Shown here: piece after piece, positions 15,405 through 22,725 of the stretch
How the letters are laid out: every line of letters starts with the position of its first letter
Numbering within the stretch: the first letter of the stretch is position 1
Assembly (NCBI GenBank): GCA_905221605.1
Contig: CAJNDS010000336.1
Span: 647,501 to 682,500 of the forward strand
Direction of reading: 5' to 3'
DNA from: Symbiodinium natans
Taxonomy: Eukaryota > Sar > Dinophyceae > Suessiales > Symbiodiniaceae
Length of the DNA: 35,000 bases
Position numbers and translations under genes: made by a program
The notes under the pieces: generated by a model
Database searches by the model: none
Seen by the model: the letters and a program-made list of their open reading frames with translations, nothing else
Told to the model about the DNA's origin: nothing

Positions 15405-15942
15405 AAGTAGGGCCTTAGGGTTTTAGGGGGTTGCGGAGTTTAGGGTTTCAGGGGTTCAGGTTATAGGGTCTTTGGGGTTTAGGACTTCGGCTCTAGAGGG
15501 TTCAGGGTTGTTCGTGGGGCTGCTTGGGCAGTGGAGGTGGGTGAAGCACAGTTGGCTTGGAAGACCTGGCCACCGGCCCTAGACCCTGGTTCAACGTTAT
15601 GGGCTTAGGGCTTGGGGTTTAGGTTTTCAAGCTGCCAAGGTATAAGCCCTAAACCCTAAACCCTAAACCCTAAACCCCAAAACAGGCCGTAAGCCCGACT
15701 GAGCCGCGAGGTCGCGCCTGTCCTGGACATGAATGGCAAGCTCCTGCCGCAAAGCTTAGGAGGCCCGTGTGCGCCATCGTCTCCTTCGAAGTTAGGGTTT
15801 AGGGTTTAGGGTTTAGGGCTTAGGGTTTAGGGTTTAGGGTTTAGGAACATGTAGGTTTAGGGATGTCTTGGTCTAGGTTTCAGGGGCTCCCACAAGAGTC
15901 GGCTTCGAAATGCGTGAGTCCTAAATGACCCCCCCCCCCTTG
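15405..15942. other. Islands and short arrays, two exon candidates
   Basis: Possible exons lie at 15538-15597 (AVEVGEAQLAWKTWPPALDP) and 15711-15791 (VAPVLDMNGKLLPQSLGGPC...). Short CCCTAAA (15640-15685) and TTTAGGG (15795-15850) runs separate them. Confidence 0.4.
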
Positions 15943-16206
15943 GGTTCCCCCTTAAACGGACAGTCCTTAGTAGGGATCTTAGGGTTTAGGGTTTAGGGTT
16001 TAGGGTTTAGGGTTTAGGGGTTTAGGGTTTAGGGATAATAGGGGGTACTATAATCCCAATTACTGGGTGTTGGAGTACTCTACTTTAGTACTTCTTTTGG
16101 TTCTGGATTCCTACTATAGCTGCTTATGCCGAAAATGAAGATACATTTTTTGACAGGGTCTACTCCAAAGTGGGGATTGTTGACTGTTAGTATAAGGGGG
16201 AACATC
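15943..16206. mobile_element. MITE-like element, family E, with TTTAGGG insert
   Basis: The ends GGGTTCCCCCTTA and TAGTATAAGGGGGAACATC are inverted. Shares GTCCTTAGTAGG and TAATCCCAATT with the fragment at 27320-27396. A TTTAGGG array (15977-16032) sits inside it. No coding capacity. Confidence 0.6.
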
Positions 16207-16370
16207 CTAAACCCTAAACCCTGAACCCTAAACCCTAAACCCTAAACCCTAAACCCTAAACCCTAAACCCTAAACCCTAAACCCTAAACCCTAAACCCGA
16301 AACCCTAAACCCTAAACCCTCAACCCTCAACCCTCAACCCGAACCCCTAAACCCTAAATCCCAAAACCCT
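16207..16370. repeat. CCCTAAA array
   Basis: About 20 units directly adjoin the end of the family-E element. Confidence 0.95.
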
Positions 16371-16394
16371 AGTGCAGACCCCCTTTCGTCAGGG

Positions 16395-16475
16395 GAGTTC
16401 GCGCAGTCGCCCAGCGGCACTGGCGCCGTGCTGAGAGCGCTGGCCGCGGGCTCAGTGGCTGCTTTGTGCCCTGGA
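16395..16475 (+). CDS. Exon-like island, unknown product (partial)
   Basis: One frame of 27 codons (EFAQSPSGTGAVLRALAAGS...) with a helix-like Ala/Leu stretch, bounded by a CCCTAAA and a TTTAGGG array. Confidence 0.4.
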
Positions 16476-16478
16476 GTT

Positions 16479-16570
16479 TTAGGGTTTAGGGTTTAGGGCT
16501 TAGGGTTTAGGGTTTAGGGTTTAGGGTTTAGGGTTTAGAGTTTAGGGTTTAGGGTTTAGGGTTTAGGGGT
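16479..16570. repeat. TTTAGGG array
   Basis: About 13 units with two substitutions. Confidence 0.95.
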
Positions 16571-16641
16571 ACGCCTAAACCTACCAAGCCTAGAGTCCCA
16601 AAAGACCCACAGATTCCGGCTCGAATCCCATCCATCCACAG

Positions 16642-16736
16642 GCCGGGGCAGTAGTTCTGGGTCCGCGTTCGTGGGAGGGGTCAACAGCAAGGCATCTATG
16701 CCCAGATTCGATTTTGCGTCTGGATGTGTCGGTTGG
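16642..16736 (+). CDS. Exon-like island, unknown product (partial)
   Basis: Starts with G after CCACAG and reads RGSSSGSAFVGGVNSKASMP followed by RFDFASGCVG. A TTTAGGG run follows. Family not recognised. Confidence 0.4.
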
Positions 16737-17313
16737 GTTTTAGGGTTTAGGGTTCAGGGTTTAGGGTTTAGGGCTTAGGGTTTAGGGGTTAGGGTCTAGT
16801 CTTGGTGAAGATTTCGCTCCTGGTCTGGGGCCCCGCCTGTGTTTTCTAACTTTCCAGGACCAGGAAGTCACGGGATACTCCCCCAAAAAGCATTATTTTA
16901 TGGAGAGGGGAGGGTAGGGGACCTGTTCTTCAGCCCCGAAACACAAACCCCAAAGCCTTAAAACTCAAAACCCCAAACCTGCGCCCCTCAGAACACCAAA
17001 CCCTCAAAAGCTCAAAACTCAAACCCCACAAGCTAAACCAGTTAGTGTCGGCCAGCGTGCTTCGGCTTGTTCGCGCGTGTATGTCAGCTCGGTGCGATGG
17101 CGCGTAATGGTGTGGCGTGTTGTGTGTGAGAGAGAGGTTGATGTCTGTGGTGTACATGATGTGTTTGATGTGGGTCCGGGGTGTATGTGACATGTGCGTT
17201 GTGTGTAACGTTCATGTCTCTGATGTTGGCGGCATTGTGTGTTCATGTCTGTATGAACCGGAAGCCCCAAGCCCTAAACCCTAAACCCTAAACCCCAAAC
17301 CCCAAACCCCAAA
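16737..17313. other. No gene supported; TG-rich spacer up to the retrotransposon
   Basis: A TTTAGGG run, unique sequence, and a stretch at about 17040-17260 rich in TGTG/GTGT words. Open frames here are low-complexity. The last 45 bases are CCCTAAA then CCCCAAA units, the target of the LTR element. Confidence 0.5.
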
Positions 17314-17318
17314 CCCCA

Positions 17319-17610
17319 TACGGGGGCAACCGAAGGGGAAAAGGGAAAGAAATCAACCCTTAACAGTTGCCTATATGGATTTCCCAGATCGAACCAGTAA
17401 GAGAAGAACCCCACCCTTGAGGGAAAGGCCAGGGGAGAAGGGTCGGGACTACTACCTCCCACAAGACCCAACACCCAACAAACGGACACAACCTTTTCAA
17501 CGAAAAGCGGACGGCTCTGGGCCATCTTGAGCCAAATATGATTTCCGGGTTCATTGACCCATCCAACCCCAACACGAACTCCTTTCTACAATACCAATTG
17601 CAGCTCCGCA
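17319..17610 (-). repeat. 3' LTR
   Basis: 292 bp, beginning TG on the minus strand (TGCGGAGCTGC) and ending CCCCCGTA. It differs from the 5' LTR by one substitution and one missing base. The sharp end at 17610 is confirmed by the purine tract beside it. Confidence 0.9.
17526..17548 (-). other. Spliced-leader-like sequence in the 3' LTR
   Basis: Reads ATTTGGCTCAAG at its 3' end on the minus strand, 12 bases shared with the end of the conserved dinoflagellate spliced leader. An ATG follows at once. One T is missing relative to the 5' LTR copy. Confidence 0.5.
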
Positions 17611-17619
17611 CTCCCCCTG
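17611..17619 (-). promoter_or_regulatory. Polypurine tract of the LTR element
   Basis: On the minus strand CAGGGGGAG lies immediately before the TG that starts the 3' LTR, the expected position for plus-strand DNA priming. Confidence 0.75.
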
Positions 17620-17981
17620 TCCTAGGATTTCCTAGGACACATTGGAGGTGCAGATCTTTGGCCAAAAACTGCCATTAGGGCAGCAGCCAGCTGCTTGAAA
17701 TGCACAATATGGTTTTACGTCTACCAGGACGAAATTATAGCACATTGGCTAAATTCACTAACCATAGAGAATCTTTTTTCACCATGATCCTCTCATCACT
17801 GAAGACTCCTTGGCCTTCTTCACCACAAACCGTGGTCTTCGCTACGCGAAAAGCTACTGACTTCTACTATCAGGGATTTCCACACCCTTAATAGTAACCA
17901 CCACATTTGTCAGCGCATTGGCTGTTCCAGCGCACCTGTCTCCAGAAAGAGAAAAACCATCCCTTCATCCGCACCATCCAA
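17620..17981 (-). other. 3' noncoding part of the LTR element
   Basis: Unique sequence between the small basic frame and the purine tract. A short plus-strand frame here has no recognisable feature and is not called. Confidence 0.5.
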
Positions 17982-18677
17982 TCACTTCTTTTTCCGATTG
18001 TTGGCAATCTTGAGGTGAAGTTGCAGCAGAATATACTCCAGGTCCGAAACTGTAAGAACAGGATCCTGTACGCCCCTTTGAATTGAGGATACCAATCCTT
18101 CTCTCTTTGCGTCCTCAATCGCCTGGCAAGATTGACCCAGCTCTGCATTCGCAGTGGCAGACCCTGGTGCATCCGCATCAGATGGACGATCCTTTTCCTC
18201 AGGATCTTGCACCATTACCACCTCTTCTTTTTTGGGACTCTGACTTTTCTCCTTCTTCTTTGTCTTTCCACCGACATTTGACTTTGTGCGCACTTTCGAG
18301 GCTTTTTCCACTGCAGAAACCACCACATTGGATGATGATCCACCCTTCTCAATGATCGCCGGCATCTTCTTCGGCTTTGGAACCATGAGAGTGTAAGGAT
18401 CTTCGATAGCTGCAGCTTTCCTCTTCTTTTTTACCTTTTTCTTCTCCTCCTCAACGGCAACCTCCGTCTCCGAAGTCTCAACCACTTCTTTTTCGGCAGG
18501 AATATCCTTGCTGGACTCCCTTTCTAGGGACCTCTTTTTGCCTCTTTTGGAATCCTTTTCTTCTCCCAAATTGGCTCGCTCATACCATATCCTCAGGTCA
18601 TTGACCCATTCTTCCACCTCCGTGAGCGAAATCTCATAAAACTTCACTACTTCGAGAAGTTCCAGCACGGTCAACAT
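17982..18677 (-). CDS. Lys/Glu-rich protein of the LTR element, unknown function
   Basis: 231 codons from ATG. The first 45 residues look helical (LLEVVKFYEISLTEVEEW). The rest is strongly charged, with clusters such as KKKVKKKRK and KTKKKEKSQSPKK that resemble nuclear localisation signals. The C-terminal part (SDLEYILLQLHLKIANNRKKK region) is again helical. It is the most 3' frame of the element, where a pol region would normally end, but it has no enzyme motif. It could be a separate protein, or the remnant of a longer frame broken by the neighbouring antisense segment. Confidence 0.5.
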   Translation of the reverse strand: MLTVLELLEVVKFYEISLTEVEEWVNDLRIWYERANLGEEKDSKRGKKRSLERESSKDIPAEKEVVETSETEVAVEEEKKKVKKKRKAAAIEDPYTLMVPKPKKMPAIIEKGGSSSNVVVSAVEKASKVRTKSNVGGKTKKKEKSQSPKKEEVVMVQDPEEKDRPSDADAPGSATANAELGQSCQAIEDAKREGLVSSIQRGVQDPVLTVSDLEYILLQLHLKIANNRKKK

Positions 18678-18742
18678 ACCAGTCGGGTGAAGGGAGCAGT
18701 CCCCAGGTACATGGCAATGTTCATGTAGAGCAGAATCGCCCT

Positions 18743-19297
18743 ATGGACCGGTACGAGGCAGAGCGCTTGGAGAAGAGGAAGAAAGGCTTCTGCTACTGGT
18801 TCGGCAAGGGGAAAGATCGCTGCAAATTTGGTGACGACTGCAAATTCATCCATTCGGAAGATGATGTGGTGCTACATTCATATTGGTGCAAATACTATGT
18901 GGCAGGGAGAGAATGTTTCGCTGGAAAGGATTGTGAGTTCTCGCATGATGCAACTGGTGTGAGGTGCATCCAGTTTGCTCGGTCTGGGAAGTGTCGGTTT
19001 GGTGACAGGTGTGTCTTCGAGCATGGTGTTCCGCTGGAAGAACAGAGGCCAAGGTCTCCAAGGACGCCCCCAAGGGATGGTCCAAGGAGAAGTTCTGGTG
19101 CAAATGGTGGTGAAAAGGAGATCTCTCCTGAACAGTTCGATGATGGTGAGGAGGATTTTATGGTTTATGACGATGATACCAAAATGACGGAACTGTACGT
19201 GCTATCAGTAGTTGGTGCTTGGAGTACAGCTGGAAAACCTGGCCTTGGTCCTACCACCTTCATGATTGGTTTTCCGCCAACTCCTGAGCCATGCTGA
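18743..19297 (+). CDS. Triple CCCH zinc-finger protein, antisense within the element
   Basis: 184 codons from ATG, and the frame is open further upstream to about 18690. Three zinc fingers of CCCH type are visible: C-x9-C-x5-C-x3-H (about residues 12-33), C-x8-C-x5-C-x3-H and C-x8-C-x5-C-x3-H, within the first 95 residues. An Arg/Pro-rich stretch and an acidic segment follow. CCCH fingers usually bind RNA. It is on the strand opposite to all other element genes and overlaps the 3' end of the second gag-like frame by 133 bases. Either a small segment was inverted or a host gene was captured. The last 40 residues read antisense to that frame and may not be original. Confidence 0.6.
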   Translation: MDRYEAERLEKRKKGFCYWFGKGKDRCKFGDDCKFIHSEDDVVLHSYWCKYYVAGRECFAGKDCEFSHDATGVRCIQFARSGKCRFGDRCVFEHGVPLEEQRPRSPRTPPRDGPRRSSGANGGEKEISPEQFDDGEEDFMVYDDDTKMTELYVLSVVGAWSTAGKPGLGPTTFMIGFPPTPEPC

Positions 19298-22200
19298 GAC
19301 GATCCAAAAACATTGAACATCTTCGTGAAGGCCTTTCTAGTGCCAATCTTCTGCACCCTTTTGATTGGACGTTTCATTGCTCCAACCTTGCATCCAGATG
19401 CGTTCAAACGACACAACCTCCTATAACCAACTCTATGTCCCTTCTTCCAAAGAGCCATAAGAATTTTAGAGGCAGTAACATTCTCCACCTCTGCCTTTTC
19501 CAATGGTCCCTCACTTCCCGGAACAAACCCATCCATATCTGAAGACCTTTCCATGTTTTTTGACACCACTTCGTCGAGGTAGTCTTCCGAGATCCAGGGT
19601 AAGTTCCTCTTAGAGGAAGGATTGTCATCATTGCTTGGTCCTTCACCAGGATACCCTTTTGTGCTGTCAAAGATCTTACCAGTAGTGCGGTCCTGCATAG
19701 AGAAATTGGAAGCCACGCGGGAGTACACTGACCACAGGAAAATCCTTGTGTCCGCCAGTCTTGATGACCCACTGGATGTCTCCTCTTCCGGAGAGACTTC
19801 TGGCGCTTTGCCATCTCCTCCAGTGTCACCACTTGTCTCACCTCCAGCATCTTCAATGGGAATAAGGGATTCATTGTTCCCTTGATCAAGTACCGCATCT
19901 TGTTGATCGGGGATCTCCAGCACCATTCCTGTAGGATCCACTTCCTCATCAGCATCGTCGTCCATTCTTCTCCAGAGAACCTCCAATTGATCAGCGCAAG
20001 TCGCCGCCTGAAGGAACTCCATCATTTGGTCCCTCCCGTGCTGCCAGAGAAATTCGGAATTCACCACTGTCCCTTGGCCTCCTAGTCTAAGGAATGGAGC
20101 GACCAGATTGGCTACCCTTGCCATAAGTTCCACATGAACTTCCATGCCTGGACTGCGACTCCAATCATAGGCTATTGCCTCCATAGCAGTTCCAAACTTT
20201 TCAGTATTTCTGAATTCCTTTTCCAGGCCAGGAGAAAGCAGCGCACCCATCACCGAAAGAGGATAATTTCCCACCACCGGCAAGCACGGATCTTCATGGA
20301 ACGAATGATGCAAATCACCGTAGTGTCCTTGATCTCTCCTTTCAAAAAGGAGTCTCCCAGTATTCAACTGGGCATTCAGTTCATCCACTTGAACCATTTC
20401 AGCACATATTCTCTGTGCCGCAGTCGCTATTGCCGACCAGAGAGCACGATCTGCCAACCCACGACGCATAACCCACATAGTTGTCGCCGACTGAATCAGT
20501 GTACCAGGGTTATATGCCATGACCACCAATGCACCATCATCCATTCTCTGATCAGTATCATCTTCCAATGCCAGGTTCAAATCCTGTTCGCTTGCACCTT
20601 CAGATGACATGCTAATAACCAAGTTTCGATCCATTTTATTGGATCCCTTCTGATAGTCCTTGTGCCCCACAGGCAACTTGCCGACAGCAACCTTCCAATA
20701 AATCCGAGTCAGAAGACCTTTAACCAGCAATTGCTGAGGAACATTCTTCACCGGACGAACATCCAATGTCTTCGCACCATCACCACGGAGTTCATTGCTC
20801 CCACCTTCTCCTTCGTTTTGGTCAGTCTCCTCGCCAGGAATTTGCACTGCTCCTTCCAGCGCCGTCTCCTGTCCAGCCACTTCTTGCCCAGGAAGAACTT
20901 GAGCGCCTTCAGATACATTCACCTGTCCAGCAACACCTTGCCCAGGTAAAACCTCATCCGTGGAGCCCACCGCCAGCGAACCAACCATAACTGAACCATC
21001 CCTTGCTCTTTTTTGAGACTGTTCAGTTCGACGAGAAGGTTGTGGTAGCGAAAAAACTTGTGAAGTCACTTCTTGGCGGGTCTCCCCCCGCGACGCTTTG
21101 TCACGCCCTTCGCCAAGGTGAACCGATTTTTTCGGCCCGTCATTGGAGCCTGAAGAACCACTCTGCGGAACATTGCCACGAATCGCAGTTCTCTGTGAAT
21201 CCCTTTCTTTCAAAAAGATTTCCTTCAGGCGTTGTGCGGCATTGGTCTCCTCCTCGCTTGAATCGCTTGAGGAAGCGGCATACGAGACCAAAGCCTCCGC
21301 CTGTTCATCATCATCCACCACATCTGCCCACGCTCTGCTGAACCGATACGATAACCCACCACGAGGCTTCAGTTCCAGTGGCTTCGGCTTTTCCACCACT
21401 TCTGCCGGTTGCACTCGTCGTTGTGACCGAGAGCGTGGCACTTGTCGCACCTGTTTTTTGTCCAGCAAGGGCCTTCCCCTTCTCCCAGGGTTTGATCTTG
21501 ACCGATACTTTTTTGTTGGCGGGTTCACCGGCGGCATTCCAACTCCCACCAACTGCAGCTTCTGTACGCACAGCGGAGACCTCTGCGCAAGCGTCCAAGC
21601 ATCACGGTACCTGACCTTATCAAAAAGCTCCCGATAGGAGCCTCTCGGCATGGTTTTTGCACCGGAGTCTTCAGCTTCACGCACCTGAGTGAGGGTTCGC
21701 ACCGCCGCTCTTCCAGTTCCTTTGCTCCCAGAAGATTGTTGTACCCGTACAGATGCATCGGAAGGAACTGCCTTTTCCGGTCCTCCCGGACGATATCGGA
21801 CATCACCAACCAACTGCAGAATTTTGCATGCGGTCACTTTGTTGATCCCTTTGTCAACCAAATCTTCCACAAAGATGAACTCTTGCAAGTCCGACACATT
21901 GGTCACACCAAGTGTAATCATCACCTCACTTACATGAGGGGTATACACCCACAGGTGTTGGTTGCGAGCCATCCAATTTTCAATTGGCTCCTCCGGATTT
22001 TGAAGCCGAGTACCAGTGGATTCAGCCACCGAATTCTTTTGTTCATCAGCTTCTGCTTCATCCAGAATACCTTTTTCACCTTCTTTTTGTGACACATTGG
22101 TCATTTGCAGCGCTTTTGGTGCCGAGGATGAGGAAGATTCAGCTCCCCCACTCGCAGGTGGCTGAAAAGTGCTTCTGTCCGAAATTTCCCATCCTCTCTC

Positions 22201-22725
22201 CTTTTCAAACCGGACCTGATTGGCCACCTGTACCAAGTGTTTCAGGAGCGTCAGCCGCTCATCTGACATCTCGTCGTGGGAGTACTTGCAGAAATTTGAT
22301 CCTTTCCGGCAACGTCCTCTGAGGTAATAATCGAAACAGCAATGGTGGAACCCTGCGTCCCTTAGTGCCTTCCTGGAAGCATTGTCCCAAGATTTGCCGG
22401 GCTCCCAAGTCCCTTCCAATGCTATGTCATCGTTGTGACGATACCTGCATGTAGTCCCATATTTACAACCACCTTGATTGTAATACAGACACAGACGACC
22501 TTTTGGCTCACCCGACGTAGGTTCACCCTTTGATGCACCTTTGCCAAAATTGTACTTGGCTCGGAAGGCTAAATCCTCCCGCTCCTGCTGTGCCTCATCC
22601 ACTGTACCTTCCTCTGTGGGAGGGTCACCGATGTTCCCATCCTCATCATCAGCTTCTGGGCTGTTCTTTGGATCAGTTGACCCCCCTTCTGGCCAACCGA
22701 TGCTCATAGGGACACCCATCGCCAT
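19165..22725 (-). CDS. Gag-like protein 2 with two CCCH zinc fingers
   Basis: 1186 codons from ATG. Two CCCH fingers lie near residues 79-96 (C-x7-C-x5-C-x3-H, CLYYNQGGCKYGTTCRYRH) and 130-150 (C-x8-C-x6-C-x3-H). Residues about 262-308 (HVSEVMITLGVTNVSDL... KILQLVGDV) look like a SAM-type helical domain; this is tentative. The middle is low-complexity and acidic. The first 53 bases overlap the end of gag-like protein 1 in the +1 frame, and the frame is open 66 bases further upstream. The two may therefore be one product made by +1 frameshifting, or one gene split by a single-base change. No protease, integrase or reverse transcriptase signature is seen. CCCH fingers may replace the CCHC knuckle of usual Gag in RNA binding. 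Confidence 0.7.
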   Translation of the reverse strand: MAMGVPMSIGWPEGGSTDPKNSPEADDEDGNIGDPPTEEGTVDEAQQEREDLAFRAKYNFGKGASKGEPTSGEPKGRLCLYYNQGGCKYGTTCRYRHNDDIALEGTWEPGKSWDNASRKALRDAGFHHCCFDYYLRGRCRKGSNFCKYSHDEMSDERLTLLKHLVQVANQVRFEKERGWEISDRSTFQPPASGGAESSSSSAPKALQMTNVSQKEGEKGILDEAEADEQKNSVAESTGTRLQNPEEPIENWMARNQHLWVYTPHVSEVMITLGVTNVSDLQEFIFVEDLVDKGINKVTACKILQLVGDVRYRPGGPEKAVPSDASVRVQQSSGSKGTGRAAVRTLTQVREAEDSGAKTMPRGSYRELFDKVRYRDAWTLAQRSPLCVQKLQLVGVGMPPVNPPTKKYRSRSNPGRRGRPLLDKKQVRQVPRSRSQRRVQPAEVVEKPKPLELKPRGGLSYRFSRAWADVVDDDEQAEALVSYAASSSDSSEEETNAAQRLKEIFLKERDSQRTAIRGNVPQSGSSGSNDGPKKSVHLGEGRDKASRGETRQEVTSQVFSLPQPSRRTEQSQKRARDGSVMVGSLAVGSTDEVLPGQGVAGQVNVSEGAQVLPGQEVAGQETALEGAVQIPGEETDQNEGEGGSNELRGDGAKTLDVRPVKNVPQQLLVKGLLTRIYWKVAVGKLPVGHKDYQKGSNKMDRNLVISMSSEGASEQDLNLALEDDTDQRMDDGALVVMAYNPGTLIQSATTMWVMRRGLADRALWSAIATAAQRICAEMVQVDELNAQLNTGRLLFERRDQGHYGDLHHSFHEDPCLPVVGNYPLSVMGALLSPGLEKEFRNTEKFGTAMEAIAYDWSRSPGMEVHVELMARVANLVAPFLRLGGQGTVVNSEFLWQHGRDQMMEFLQAATCADQLEVLWRRMDDDADEEVDPTGMVLEIPDQQDAVLDQGNNESLIPIEDAGGETSGDTGGDGKAPEVSPEEETSSGSSRLADTRIFLWSVYSRVASNFSMQDRTTGKIFDSTKGYPGEGPSNDDNPSSKRNLPWISEDYLDEVVSKNMERSSDMDGFVPGSEGPLEKAEVENVTASKILMALWKKGHRVGYRRLCRLNASGCKVGAMKRPIKRVQKIGTRKAFTKMFNVFGSSQHGSGVGGKPIMKVVGPRPGFPAVLQAPTTDSTYSSVILVSSS

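Noticed and set aside
17274-17665. Protein-coding frames inside the 3' LTR
   Set aside because: They run from the element into flanking repeat or depend on the LTR alone; the 5' LTR copy has a stop in the same frame.
19130-19190. VYDDD in the antisense zinc-finger frame as a reverse transcriptase YxDD motif
   Set aside because: It lies in an acidic low-complexity tail after CCCH fingers and has none of the surrounding RT blocks.
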